A stretch of DNA of 64,000 bases from Bacteroidales bacterium UBA5197 (lineage in GTDB: Bacteria > Bacteroidota > Bacteroidia > Bacteroidales > Lentimicrobiaceae), in assembly GCA_002412885.1 (NCBI GenBank), contig DHVX01000033.1, positions 122,019 through 186,018 of the forward strand, read 5' to 3'. Shown in pieces: positions 44,807-54,127 of this stretch. Position numbers and translations under genes: made by a program. Positions within the stretch are counted from its first letter, which is position 1, and the number at the start of each line of letters is the position of its first letter. The notes beneath the pieces are model-generated. The model did not search any database and was not told the DNA's origin. It worked only from the letters and a program-made list of their open reading frames with translations.

Positions 44807-45687
44807 AAAGCCGGGTTTAAAAGGTCAAAATATTTGTGTGTGTGGATCAATTCAAGTGCATATCCTTTGGTGTAAGATTCACTACGCGACAGAAAGCCTA
44901 CATTTCTGATGTATCGCACTATGAGCTGATGATTTTCATCGTCTTCGTCAATGTCTCCGCAAAGAAAAACATGAACCTTTCCCGGATTCAGCGACAATTG
45001 ATCAAGCACAAACAAGGTGAAATATACGATGTCGGTGCCCGAATGCCATTCAAAAGTATTAATAAAACTCAGTTTGTTATCGCGCAATGCAATAATATCC
45101 AGATGTTTTTTATTGATATTGATAATTACCGGGTTTTCCGGCTCGGAGTGTTTAAATACCGGAAGCACCGATTCGAGCAAAGCGCCTGCATGGTGCATGA
45201 GTTTAACACTGTTGAACCAGGAGTTAAGCTCGTTGAAGATATTTTTATTTATCCCGAAAATTATCCGGCTGTCAGCAGCTTCTAGTTTTGAAGCTATGAC
45301 AATATCATCCTGTCCTGTTTTATGCACAAAACTGAGGTAAGAATCCTTTTCATCAGAATTATACAAAGGCTCAGGAATCAGTGTGTAAATCCGGGTATTG
45401 TAAATAATTACCTTGTTCCGGAAATCCGATATAAGCCATGATTTTTCATCGATGGCTTTGGCGATGTTGTCGAGATAAATGGCTGCAGCAAGGGCTCCGG
45501 CTGAAGAGGCAAATTTATCAGGAAACGAAATGGATTCGATAGCAATGTATCGTTTATGCGCAATGGAATAAACGGCAAAAGAAAGTCCATCCGGGTTTAA
45601 CCGGATGGACAGATTATATTGATGGGTTTGGGCCTGATCAAACAAACGGTCGTAAGAAGATACCTTTTTTATGTGATCAACCGCCAT
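44797..45687 (-). CDS. DUF3822 family protein
   Basis: A 296-residue protein of DUF3822, which has an actin-like ATPase-type layout: an N-terminal strand set (YNLSIRLNPDGLSFAVYS) and a second half beginning VIININKKHLDIIALRDNKL. Function unknown. Position between a membrane-anchored hypothetical gene (14 bases upstream) and rsmD (overlap) indicates one transcript. Confidence 0.82.
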   Translation of the reverse strand: MAVDHIKKVSSYDRLFDQAQTHQYNLSIRLNPDGLSFAVYSIAHKRYIAIESISFPDKFASSAGALAAAIYLDNIAKAIDEKSWLISDFRNKVIIYNTRIYTLIPEPLYNSDEKDSYLSFVHKTGQDDIVIASKLEAADSRIIFGINKNIFNELNSWFNSVKLMHHAGALLESVLPVFKHSEPENPVIININKKHLDIIALRDNKLSFINTFEWHSGTDIVYFTLFVLDQLSLNPGKVHVFLCGDIDEDDENHQLIVRYIRNVGFLSRSESYTKGYALELIHTHKYFDLLNPALCE

Positions 45688-45701
45688 GTGTTATTCTAAA
45701 T

Positions 45702-46301
45702 TTACTCCCAGTTACCGTCGGTAGTGGCTTCAGTCAATGATCCCAATCTTAACCCCGCATAGCGGTTCATTGTTTCCTGAGTAGCTTTGAGGTTAATTAC
45801 ATCCTGTTGCGAAAGGTCGGACAAGTAATATTCGTAAGGCACAAGAATTTCGATTACAGGAACCATTACTCCTCCTTTATCTACTTTGGCAGTGTTCATT
45901 TGGAATTTGCGTCCATCAGAAAAAGGAATTACAGCAAGATCTTTCATTACGAAATTTTTACGCTTTGAAAACAATGAATCTGCAATGCCGATAAACCCGA
46001 TAGTATCGCTTATAGAGCGGGTAAAAGTTGTATCCGTTGGATCCGGAATCATCTTCACAACAGGAATTCTTCCCGTCTCCAGAAAAGCAAACAACGTATC
46101 AAAACTTGATGTGTAGGCATTGTTAAACTGTTTGTAAAAGATCTGAGCTGACCTGATATCCTTCAGTTTGCTGGAAATCTGTGAATTTCTTTTTGTCAGT
46201 TCTTCTTGAAAACGAATAGGTTTCATGATAGAAGCGTAAAGCAGATAGGCTAATACGATCACCACTATCGCCAAAACGACCTTGAGGATTGAGCTTTTCA
46301 T
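45702..46301 (-). CDS. conserved hypothetical protein with N-terminal membrane anchor
   Basis: A 199-residue protein with one hydrophobic segment at about 5-26, then a helical region (EELTKRNSQISSKLKDIRSA) and a mixed alpha/beta remainder with no recognised motif. Likely anchored in the inner membrane with the rest outside. It heads the DUF3822-rsmD operon. I do not recognise a family. Confidence 0.68.
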   Translation of the reverse strand: MKSSILKVVLAIVVIVLAYLLYASIMKPIRFQEELTKRNSQISSKLKDIRSAQIFYKQFNNAYTSSFDTLFAFLETGRIPVVKMIPDPTDTTFTRSISDTIGFIGIADSLFSKRKNFVMKDLAVIPFSDGRKFQMNTAKVDKGGVMVPVIEILVPYEYYLSDLSQQDVINLKATQETMNRYAGLRLGSLTEATTDGNWE

Positions 46302-46329
46302 ATGGGAAAATGTTTTTTTTTTAGCATTG

Positions 46330-46337
46330 CAAATGTA
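46330..46337 (-). promoter_or_regulatory. putative promoter -7 box of the hypothetical-DUF3822-rsmD operon
   Basis: Minus strand TACATTTG, 29 bases before the ATG at 46301; -33 element not clear. Confidence 0.45.
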
Positions 46338-46680
46338 TAATAAAAATTAATTCTAAGCCCTGTGTCAGTATATATTTCTTGGGAATGTGTTATTTGTCAG
46401 GAAATAAGGATTGTTTTTAACCTTTATGTAGCCGGAGGTTATGAAGAAAACCTTAAATGCAATGAGTTCTTTGACCTGAAATTAGCTGAATGTATTTATC
46501 AGCGATTCAGCAAAGGCCATATTCAAGTATGGGTAGTGGATATCAAGTTTATCTGAAAACGCTGTTTTAATATACATATAGTGAAATTATTGGCTATGTA
46601 ATGCATTGATATGCAGTGTTAAAGATTTTGGCGTTTATTTTTTTTATGATTTTTTAACCGAATTGATCGTCCTAATTGTT

Positions 46681-46688
46681 TATTTTTG
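46681..46688 (+). promoter_or_regulatory. putative promoter -7 box of the exported TPR gene
   Basis: TATTTTTG matches TAnnTTTG, 35 bases before the ATG at 46723. The nearest upstream TTG is only 15 bases away. Confidence 0.48.
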
Positions 46689-46722
46689 CGATCAATGATT
46701 ATTGCTAATAAACCTTTTTAAA

Positions 46723-47700
46723 ATGAAAAACACAAAGAAATTCTTTACAGGTATTGTCCTGATTGCAACTTTATTTGGAGTTAAAGTAGTTTATTCTCAG
46801 TCACTTGAGGATGCTACAAATGCTTACAACAGGGGAGTAGAACTGGCTGCAACAGATATTCCCAAGGCAATTGAAGCGCTGAAAGAAGCCGCAGTCATTG
46901 CTGAAAAAGCCGGTGATGAAGGAGCAGATATCGTTAATTTGTCGAAACAGCAAATTCCGTTGTTGCAATACAATCATGCAACCGCTTTATACAAAGACAA
47001 AAAAGTTGAAGAAGCCATTACCAATTTTGAACTTGCTCATGATTATGCTGAGCAATACGGTGATGATGGAATTAAAGCGAAAGCCGATGAGCTGTTGCCA
47101 AAACTATACAGAGTTAAAGGAAATACTGATTACAGAGCCGATAAATATGCCGAAGCTTTGGCATCATTTGATAAAGCGCTGGAATATGATCCTGATTTTG
47201 CAGGAGCCTGGCTGAGTAAAGGTTTGGTTTACAACAAACAAAACAAATCTGATGATTTACGCATTGCCATGGATAAAGCCATAGAAACCGGTACAAAAAT
47301 CAAAGACGAAAAAACAGTTGAGCAGGCAAGCAAATTTATGAGCGATAACTTCATAAACAGTGCCAACGGAGCATTCAAAAAGAACGATTTTAACGGAGCT
47401 GTTGCGCTGCTTGACGAATCGATAAAGTACAGCGACAAAAATGCTGAAGCATATTATTTGTATGCTCTTGCAAATAATAAACTTTCGAAATGGGATGAAG
47501 CTATTGAAAACGCACAGAAAGGTATGGAACTTGATGGTGATACACCTGCCAAACAAGCACGTTTCCATTTTGAAATAGGAACAGCTCATGCTGGTAAAGG
47601 ATCAACTGGCGATGCTTGTGCTTCATTTAAAAAAGCAGCTGTTGGCCCGTTGGCTGAATCAGCAAATTACCAGATAAAAACTGTTTTGAAATGCAGTTAA
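46723..47700 (+). CDS. exported tetratricopeptide repeat protein
   Basis: A 325-residue protein with a signal peptide (cleavage near VYS-QS, residue 26) and about five or six TPR units from residue 30 to 310, including YAEALASFDKALEYDPDFAG and WDEAIENAQKGMELD. It should act in the periplasm as a protein-binding scaffold. The ATG at 46723 is chosen over an upstream TTG. Single-gene unit with a strong terminator. Confidence 0.85.
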   Translation: MKNTKKFFTGIVLIATLFGVKVVYSQSLEDATNAYNRGVELAATDIPKAIEALKEAAVIAEKAGDEGADIVNLSKQQIPLLQYNHATALYKDKKVEEAITNFELAHDYAEQYGDDGIKAKADELLPKLYRVKGNTDYRADKYAEALASFDKALEYDPDFAGAWLSKGLVYNKQNKSDDLRIAMDKAIETGTKIKDEKTVEQASKFMSDNFINSANGAFKKNDFNGAVALLDESIKYSDKNAEAYYLYALANNKLSKWDEAIENAQKGMELDGDTPAKQARFHFEIGTAHAGKGSTGDACASFKKAAVGPLAESANYQIKTVLKCS

Positions 47701-47731
47701 TCTGTTAAGAAATAAGAATTTATGAAATTCG

Positions 47732-47758
47732 GGCCACCAGAAGGTGGCCTGTTTTTTT
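47732..47758 (+). terminator. intrinsic terminator of the exported TPR gene
   Basis: GGCCACC-AGAA-GGTGGCC, a 7-bp perfect stem, followed by seven T, 31 bases after the stop. Confidence 0.86.
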
Positions 47759-47796
47759 ATTCTGGAAATTTTGGAACTGCTGAATAAAAAGATCGA

Positions 47797-47955
47797 CTAA
47801 TATCTTCCCTTGTTCAGAATAATGAGCGCGGCAATTACACCGGGAATCCATCCTGCAAGTGTGAGCAAAAGAACAATCAGCACAGAGCCGCAGCCCTGGT
47901 CAATTACTGCAAGCGGAGGAAAAACGATGGCCAGAATTACACGCAGACAAGACAT
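47797..47955 (-). CDS. YqaE/Pmp3 family small membrane protein
   Basis: A 52-residue protein found by reading the region directly. It begins MSCLRVILAIVFPPLAVIDQ and ends PGVIAALIILNKGRY, the two-helix hairpin of the YqaE/Pmp3 (UPF0057) family, with the conserved FPPLAV and Gly-Cys-Gly turn. Yeast Pmp3 affects membrane potential; bacterial members are linked to stress. A TAATTTTG box lies 14 bases upstream of the start. Confidence 0.85.
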   Translation of the reverse strand: MSCLRVILAIVFPPLAVIDQGCGSVLIVLLLTLAGWIPGVIAALIILNKGRY

Positions 47956-47968
47956 ATGGTTTTTTTTA

Positions 47969-47976
47969 CAAAATTA
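47969..47976 (-). promoter_or_regulatory. putative promoter -7 box of the YqaE-family gene
   Basis: Minus strand TAATTTTG, 14 bases before the ATG at 47955; no -33 match. Confidence 0.42.
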
Positions 47977-48049
47977 GTAAGCTATTTCAATGTTGTGGCA
48001 GAAGTTTACAGAAATTCAGGAATTCAACAGATTGCTGCTGGCTAAGTAG

Positions 48050-48520
48050 CTACTTTGAAATTGCATTAAGGTTCATTTCCCTGAAATCAGGTATGGTTTG
48101 CAAAAACTGCAATTGTGATGTCAGATAATCAACCCTCGCAATATGATGATCCAATCCGTTGGAAATAAGCAGATAATGAGCTTTCAACGCCAGGTTGTAT
48201 CTAACCGCCTGATGGAAAGTTTCTTCACTGAGCGATACATCCGGAGATTTACATTCCACAATAAGCAAAGGCTTGCCGTCGGTTGAAAATGCCAGCAAAT
48301 CAAATCTTTTGTGCATTCCGTTAATTTTCAGACCACGTTCAGATGCCAGCAGGGTAGGGGGAACATTTTTTTCATCGATGAGGTACCTTATCAAATGCTG
48401 ACGCACCCATTCTTCAGGGGTAAGCGCAACAAAACGTTTCCTTTGGGGATCAAAAATTGTGGCATGACCTGACTGCTGTCCGATCCTGAAAGAATACTGC
48501 GGAAAATTAAGTTGCTGCAT
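48050..48520 (-). CDS. HsdR-N-terminal-domain (PD-(D/E)XK) protein
   Basis: A 156-residue protein matching the N-terminal nuclease domain of type I restriction subunit HsdR as a free-standing protein. The PD-(D/E)XK core is seen as FDLLAFSTDGKPLLIVECKSP, with Asp, Glu and Lys in place. No helicase, methylase or specificity subunit is nearby, so it is not a restriction system. It is divergent from amn and near holA, an arrangement frequent in Bacteroidota. The ATG at 48520 is preferred to one at 48601. Role unknown; DNA repair is possible. Confidence 0.82.
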   Translation of the reverse strand: MQQLNFPQYSFRIGQQSGHATIFDPQRKRFVALTPEEWVRQHLIRYLIDEKNVPPTLLASERGLKINGMHKRFDLLAFSTDGKPLLIVECKSPDVSLSEETFHQAVRYNLALKAHYLLISNGLDHHIARVDYLTSQLQFLQTIPDFREMNLNAISK

Positions 48521-48568
48521 TTGAAAGCTGCTTTGGCGGATAAAACTACAACATTTTGCCAAAAAGCA

Positions 48569-48576
48569 TACATTTG
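48569..48576 (+). promoter_or_regulatory. putative promoter -7 box of amn
   Basis: TACATTTG, 45 bases before the ATG at 48621; -33 element unclear. Confidence 0.48.
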
Positions 48577-48620
48577 CATTGGTAAAAGACTCTTTTATCA
48601 ATTAAAGCAAAAGTTTTTTT

Positions 48621-49391
48621 ATGAAAACAAAACAGGAAATTACTGAGAACTGGCTGCCCAGATATACAGGTACATCGCTTAATGAGTTCGGAGGATATAT
48701 TTTATTGACGAATTTCAATCATTACCTTGAACTCTTTGCCGAATGGAACAAAGTTGAAATTAAAGGCAGAGACCGGGCAATGCCAAGTGCGACTGCGGGA
48801 GATATAACCATGATAAACTTTGGCATGGGCAGTGCAAATGCAGCAACAATAATGGATTTGCTCGGATGCATCAAACCTCAAGCTGTTTTGTTTCTTGGCA
48901 AATGTGGTGGGTTGAAAAAGAGAGCCCTAGTCGGTGATCTCATTTTGCCCATTGCGGCAATACGGGGTGAGGGAACATCTGACGATTATTTTCCTTCCGA
49001 AGTTCCTGCATTGCCTGCTTTTAACCTGCAGAAAGCAATCTCAACATCCATACGTGACGAAGGCCTTGATTACTGGACAGGAACCGTTTATACCACCAAC
49101 CGAAGGGTTTGGGAGCACGATGATGAATTTAAAGATTACCTGAGGCAGATCAGGGCAATGGCAATTGATATGGAAACTGCCACAATCTTCAGCGTAGGTT
49201 TTCACAATGAAATTCCAACCGGAGCACTTTTACTGGTTTCTGATCATCCTATGATTTCATCAGGAGTGAAAACAGAGGAGAGCGATAAACAGGTTACCGA
49301 AGAATACGTTCATTCACACCTGAAAATAGGGATTCAATCGCTGAAACAGCTTATAAATAAAGGGCTTACCGTAAAACATCTGCGTTTTTAA
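48621..49391 (+). CDS. amn: AMP nucleosidase
   Basis: A 256-residue nucleoside-phosphorylase-fold enzyme of the short AMP nucleosidase type. Recognisable are INFGMGSANAATIMDLL, FLGKCGGLKKR and MAIDMETATIFSVGF, where the Met-Glu pair contacts the ribose. It splits AMP into adenine and ribose 5-phosphate. holA follows 12 bases later, likely on the same transcript. Confidence 0.9.
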   Translation: MKTKQEITENWLPRYTGTSLNEFGGYILLTNFNHYLELFAEWNKVEIKGRDRAMPSATAGDITMINFGMGSANAATIMDLLGCIKPQAVLFLGKCGGLKKRALVGDLILPIAAIRGEGTSDDYFPSEVPALPAFNLQKAISTSIRDEGLDYWTGTVYTTNRRVWEHDDEFKDYLRQIRAMAIDMETATIFSVGFHNEIPTGALLLVSDHPMISSGVKTEESDKQVTEEYVHSHLKIGIQSLKQLINKGLTVKHLRF

Positions 49392-49403
49392 CAGCAATTT
49401 GGA

Positions 49404-50408
49404 ATGGCAAAAGATTACAAACAGATAATATCCGATATCCGGAAACGTATTTTTCATCCGGTTTACCTGTTGAGCGGAGAAGAGCCTTATTACATCGATT
49501 TAATCAGCGATGTGATTGAAAAAGAGGTACTTGATGAAGCCGGCAGAGAGTTTAATCAGTCCGTTTTGTATGGGCGCGATGTAGATGCCCGCACCATTGT
49601 TGACTACGCCAAACGATACCCCATGATGGCTAGTCATCAGGTGGTGATTGTAAAGGAAGCCCAGGATGTAAAAACATTGGATGATATTGCAAAATATGTG
49701 GAAAAGCCGCTTGAATCAACCATTCTTGTGCTTTGCTATAAATATAAGAAATACGATAAGCGGAAATCGCTTGCCAAAATTGTTGAAAAGAAAGGCGTTT
49801 ATTTTGAGTCGGCGAAAATTTATGAGGATAAAATTCCTGCATGGATCAATGCTCAGACAGAAGCATCGGGTTACTCAATTTCGCAGAAGGCATGCATAAT
49901 GATTTCCGAATTTTTAGGCAACGACCTCAGTAAAATTGCCAATGAGTTAAGCAAATTATACATCAGCCTTTCAAAAGGAAGCCAGATCACCGAAAAGCTG
50001 GTTGAAACAAATATTGGCATAAGTAAGGATTTTAACGTTTTTGAGCTTCAGGTTGCGCTGGCAAAGCGCGATGTAATGAAGTCGAATCGGATTGTGGCAC
50101 ATTTCGCATCAAATCCCAAAGAGAATCCCCTGACCAAAGTAGTCGTGCTTTTGTATGCATTCTTCTCCAAAGTCATTCTGGTTCATGCCATGTCGGGTAA
50201 ACCAGATAATGAAATTGCTTCTGCAGCCGGCATCAGTGTCTATTTTCTAAGTGATTACAGAGCCGCAGCCAGAAATTACAATCTTGACAAACTTGCCATG
50301 ATCATTGGTTTGATGAGGGAGTATGATCTGAAAGCAAAAGGCGTGGATTCAGGATCGGCTGACGGCGGAGAACTTACAAAAGAGCTTATTTATAAAATTC
50401 TTCATTAG
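49404..50408 (+). CDS. holA: DNA polymerase III subunit delta
   Basis: A 334-residue HolA. The N-terminal HPVYLLSGEEPYYIDLI is the family's degenerate ATPase start, domain III follows with FNVFELQVALAKRDV, and TKELIYKILH closes the protein. It is the clamp-loader subunit that opens the sliding clamp. It is downstream of amn and followed by a modest terminator. Confidence 0.92.
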   Translation: MAKDYKQIISDIRKRIFHPVYLLSGEEPYYIDLISDVIEKEVLDEAGREFNQSVLYGRDVDARTIVDYAKRYPMMASHQVVIVKEAQDVKTLDDIAKYVEKPLESTILVLCYKYKKYDKRKSLAKIVEKKGVYFESAKIYEDKIPAWINAQTEASGYSISQKACIMISEFLGNDLSKIANELSKLYISLSKGSQITEKLVETNIGISKDFNVFELQVALAKRDVMKSNRIVAHFASNPKENPLTKVVVLLYAFFSKVILVHAMSGKPDNEIASAAGISVYFLSDYRAAARNYNLDKLAMIIGLMREYDLKAKGVDSGSADGGELTKELIYKILH

Positions 50409-50442
50409 GGTTTTCTCAGATCCGCATGTATATCGCTTATTA

Positions 50443-50467
50443 GTCAGGGCTTGACCTGACATTTTTA
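50443..50467 (+). terminator. probable terminator of amn-holA
   Basis: GTCAGG-GCTTGA-CCTGAC, a 6-bp stem, followed by ATTTTT, 35 bases after the stop. Confidence 0.5.
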
Positions 50468-50484
50468 AGTTGGATAAAAATCAC

Positions 50485-52293
50485 TTACTTTTTTCTCTTC
50501 CCGGAAGGCAACTGATCAATATCTGTGTCGTACATACCTGCAATCAGCGCAGCATATTTCTCATGCATAAATTTTCGTCTTACCTTTAAAGTCGGAGATA
50601 ATTCACCCGATTGAACTGTCCATACTTTGCTCATAATTATAAACTTTCTCACCTGTGAAGTATGATCGAGCGAGGCATTGATGAAATTGACTTCGCGCAG
50701 GATTCTGTCCTGAACTACTTGCAAACAAGTCATTTCGGAGTTGCTAGTATATTCAATTTCTTTGGCATTGCACCACGATTTCAGGTATTCAAAATTGGGA
50801 ACAATAAGTGCTGAAGGATAATTTCTGTTTTCACCGATAACCATCACGCTTTCAATAAAAGGAGACTCCTTCATTCTGTTTTCAATGACTTGAGGTGCTA
50901 TATATTTCCCCAGTGATGTTTTGAAAATTTCCTTTTTTCTGTCGGTTATTCTGAGATATTCCCCATCAATTATTTCGCCGATATCGCCGGTATGAAACCA
51001 GCCATCCTTGTCAAAAACCTCCTCATTTCTGTCGGGTCTGTTCAGGTATCCCATCATCACATTGGGGCCTTTCACCAGAATTTCGCCATCGGGAGCCAGA
51101 ATTACATCAACGCCGGGAAGAATTTTACCAACGGTTCCGAATTTAACGCCTTTTGGCTCAAAAGTTCCTACGGCGATAACCGGAGAAGTTTCGGTGAGAC
51201 CGTAACCTTCAATTACCTGAATGCCTGCAGCCCAGAAAACCCTTGCCAGCCTCGGATGCAAAGGTGCTCCGCCGGAAACAATAATGCAAAGTCTGTTGCC
51301 AAAGGCTTCACGCCATTTGCTGAAAACAAGCTTATCAGCGATCCGGAGATTGAATTTGTAGGCCCACTTTCCGGCAATATCGAAATCGTATTTGTGACAA
51401 AGCTGAAGTGCCCAGAAGAAGACCAGTCTTGAAATTCCTTTTAAATTACGGCCTTTCCGTATGATGGTTGCATAACTCTTTTCCAGCACCCGCGGAACTG
51501 CACAGAACATATCGGGACTGATTTCTTTCATGTTTTCGCGGATGCGGTCGATATGTTCGGCATAATAAACCGATATGCCCATATTCTGATACATATAATT
51601 CAGCATACGCTCATACACATGGCAGAGCGGCAGGAAACTCAATGCCCGGGATACCGGTTTTTTTTTGAGAATTTCGGTGACGCTCAGAAAATTACTCACC
51701 ATATTTGTATGCGAAAGCATTACTCCCTTGGGCTTTCCGGTTGTTCCTGATGTGTATATCAGCGTTGCCAGCGAGGATGGTTCAATGCTGCTTTTCAATA
51801 AACTGAGCTTCTCTGCATTTTGTGACTTTTTCCCTTTTTCAAGAAGATCACTCCAGTGTTTTACACCTTTCGTTTTTTCGAGGATATAAAAAGCATGAAG
51901 TGAAGGTATTTCGTGCAGAATTGTTTTTACCCGACTATAGGCATCGTAGCAGCCAATAAAAAGTACCTTGATCTCCGCATCCTGAAAAATGAATCGGTAA
52001 TTTTCAGAACTTATAGTGGGATAAACGGGTACATGTACACAGCCGATTTGCAGTATGCCCATGTCAAGGTAATTCCATTCAGGCCGGTTGCCCATGATGG
52101 TGGCCACTTTATCGCCGGGTTTCAGGCCGATAGCGAGAAGCCCATGGCTTACCTGATCAGCATTTTTTACATATTCATTTGCAGAAACAGAAATCCAGTT
52201 TCCCTCTTTTTTATAGGCAAACACATCATTCTTACCGGCATATTCTTCCCGGTAAAGCTGCAGAAGATCGAAGATTCGGCTCAGTGTAGCCAT
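50485..52293 (-). CDS. long-chain fatty acid--CoA ligase (third of three tandem copies)
   Basis: A 602-residue AMP-binding enzyme. The P-loop TLIYTSGTTGKPKGVMLSH is near residue 180, GYGLTETSP near 370, GWFHTGDIGE near 425, and the hinge/Lys region RKKEIFKTSLGKYIAP near 450-465. It activates fatty acids to acyl-CoA through acyl-AMP. It is last in the run SDR-FACS-FACS-FACS, 36 bases after the second copy. It lacks a short Asn-rich insertion found in the other two at about 310, and ends with a basic GKRKK tail. Confidence 0.92.
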   Translation of the reverse strand: MATLSRIFDLLQLYREEYAGKNDVFAYKKEGNWISVSANEYVKNADQVSHGLLAIGLKPGDKVATIMGNRPEWNYLDMGILQIGCVHVPVYPTISSENYRFIFQDAEIKVLFIGCYDAYSRVKTILHEIPSLHAFYILEKTKGVKHWSDLLEKGKKSQNAEKLSLLKSSIEPSSLATLIYTSGTTGKPKGVMLSHTNMVSNFLSVTEILKKKPVSRALSFLPLCHVYERMLNYMYQNMGISVYYAEHIDRIRENMKEISPDMFCAVPRVLEKSYATIIRKGRNLKGISRLVFFWALQLCHKYDFDIAGKWAYKFNLRIADKLVFSKWREAFGNRLCIIVSGGAPLHPRLARVFWAAGIQVIEGYGLTETSPVIAVGTFEPKGVKFGTVGKILPGVDVILAPDGEILVKGPNVMMGYLNRPDRNEEVFDKDGWFHTGDIGEIIDGEYLRITDRKKEIFKTSLGKYIAPQVIENRMKESPFIESVMVIGENRNYPSALIVPNFEYLKSWCNAKEIEYTSNSEMTCLQVVQDRILREVNFINASLDHTSQVRKFIIMSKVWTVQSGELSPTLKVRRKFMHEKYAALIAGMYDTDIDQLPSGKRKK

Positions 52294-52329
52294 TTAACAC
52301 AAGGACTTTTCTGGGTTAGTGTGTTTTGG

Positions 52330-54111
52330 TTATTCTTCGCTAATGTTAAAAATTTTGTTGATTAAGTCGCTGTATTTCTGCATTATAAAGCGTCTTCTTA
52401 GTTTCATGGAAGCCGTTAACTCGCCTGAATCAACAGTCCATTCTTTGTCAAGGATTTCAATCCGTTTGACTTGTTCGGTGGCTCCAAAAAATTTATTGTA
52501 TTTGTCAATTTCCAATTGGAAGCGCTTTTTTATCCTGGGCAACTCAACCATTTCGCTATCAGAGGTGTAGGGAATTTCCTTAATCGCGCACCAGTTTTTC
52601 AGGTGATTAAAATCAGGAACAATTAATGCAGCCGCATACTTTTGGTTTTCACCAATAATAATAAGGGCATCAATAAACGATGATTCTTTAAACCTGTTTT
52701 CCAATTGTTCGGGACTTATGTATTTGCCGAGAGAGGTTTTGAATATTTCTTTTTTTCTGCCGGTAATTCTTAGGTGACCGGCAGGTTCAAATCGGCCGAT
52801 GTCTCCGGTATGGAACCAGCCCTCAGGGTCAATTGCTTCAGCGGTCAGCGCGGGCTCTTTGTAATATCCCAGCATCAGGTTGGGTCCTTTGGCCAGAATT
52901 TCACCATCATCGGCAATCATAACTTCTACACCCTTAAGTACTTTACCAACAGTGCCAAAGCAGATTCCGTCAGGGCTAAAATCATTAACCGAGAGAACGG
53001 GTGAAGTTTCAGTAAGTCCGTAACCTTCAAGCACCGGGATTTGTGCTGCCGAGAAAACCCGGGCAAGCCTTGGCTGAAGTGCAGCTCCTCCCGAAACAAT
53101 TACCTGCATTTTATTTCCCAGTGCAGCTCTCCATTTGCTGAATATAATTTTATTGGCTAGTTTGAGTTTTGCCTCATAATACCAGCCATTGGCACCATTC
53201 AATTCGTATCTCAACCCCAGATTAAGTGCCCAGAAAAACAGAAACTTCTTTATTCCGGTTAGTTTTCTCCCGTTGGCAACTATTTTGTCATAAATTTTTT
53301 CAAGCAAACGGGGAACTGTTGAAAGTATCTCAGGTTTGACATCCCGCATATTTTCAGCAATGGATGCTACATTTTCGGCATAGTAAACAGAAATACCAAG
53401 GTATTGATACATATAATTGAGCATTCGCTCATAAACATGGCAAAGAGGCAGATAACTCAGCGCTTTTCCCTCTTCTCCGAAAGGAGGAATATGCACAACG
53501 GCTTTAACATTACTCAGCAGATTGGCATGGGTGAGCATTACTCCCTTGGGGTTGCCGGTTGTGCCTGAAGTGTAAATAACAGTTGCAAGATCGTTTTCGT
53601 TGATGGAAGCTTTAATGCTTTTGAGAAGTTCAGGATTGGAGTTTTTTTTGCCTGTTTCAACAAAATCAAGAAATTTTTCAGTTCCGGCAGTTTCTTTTAC
53701 GGCGTAAACGGCTTTCATGCTTTTAATTTCAGGCAGAATATGCTCAATCTTTCTGAAAATTTCTTTACCGGAAATGAAAACAATTTTCACCTCAGCATGA
53801 TTAAGGATGAACTTATAATCAGCTTCGCTTATGGTAGGATAAATGGGTACATGAATGGCGCCGGCCTGCATAATTCCCATGTCAATAATATTCCATTCGG
53901 GGCGGCTTGGCATAATGGTGGCAACCATATCGCCACGGACAATGCCCGCGTTTATAAGCGCATAGCTAATGTTGTCAGCCATTTCGCGGTATTCAGCAAT
54001 GGAATATGTTGTCCATATTCCATTCTCTTTTCCGGCCAATACATCGTCTTTGATTCTGTACTTCTCAGCATAGTGCGGAAGCAGGTCAAAAAGGCGGGTA
54101 ACTTGAGTCAT
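52330..54111 (-). CDS. long-chain fatty acid--CoA ligase (second of three tandem copies)
   Basis: A 593-residue AMP-binding enzyme with the full motif set: TVIYTSGTTGNPKGVMLTH, GYGLTETSP, GWFHTGDIGRF and RKKEIFKTSLGKYISP. It is closest to the first copy, sharing YERMLNYMYQYLGISVYYAE and a short insertion with NGANGW. It starts 16 bases after the first copy. Paralogues probably differ in chain-length or branch preference. Confidence 0.92.
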   Translation of the reverse strand: MTQVTRLFDLLPHYAEKYRIKDDVLAGKENGIWTTYSIAEYREMADNISYALINAGIVRGDMVATIMPSRPEWNIIDMGIMQAGAIHVPIYPTISEADYKFILNHAEVKIVFISGKEIFRKIEHILPEIKSMKAVYAVKETAGTEKFLDFVETGKKNSNPELLKSIKASINENDLATVIYTSGTTGNPKGVMLTHANLLSNVKAVVHIPPFGEEGKALSYLPLCHVYERMLNYMYQYLGISVYYAENVASIAENMRDVKPEILSTVPRLLEKIYDKIVANGRKLTGIKKFLFFWALNLGLRYELNGANGWYYEAKLKLANKIIFSKWRAALGNKMQVIVSGGAALQPRLARVFSAAQIPVLEGYGLTETSPVLSVNDFSPDGICFGTVGKVLKGVEVMIADDGEILAKGPNLMLGYYKEPALTAEAIDPEGWFHTGDIGRFEPAGHLRITGRKKEIFKTSLGKYISPEQLENRFKESSFIDALIIIGENQKYAAALIVPDFNHLKNWCAIKEIPYTSDSEMVELPRIKKRFQLEIDKYNKFFGATEQVKRIEILDKEWTVDSGELTASMKLRRRFIMQKYSDLINKIFNISEE

Positions 54112-54127
54112 AAGCTGTTTTTTTATT

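Larger units (their letters stand above)
46302..46722. other. divergent intergenic region
   Basis: About 420 AT-rich bases containing the two promoter boxes listed separately. A 64-codon open frame at 46362-46556 begins with GTG, has no recognisable features and is probably chance. Confidence 0.4.

Noticed and set aside
46362..46556. 64-codon frame in the 46.3-46.7 kb gap
   Set aside because: GTG start, no motif, no promoter or terminator placed for it.
48050..48520. Possible type I restriction-modification locus
   Set aside because: Only an HsdR N-terminal-type domain is present; no methylase, specificity subunit or helicase.
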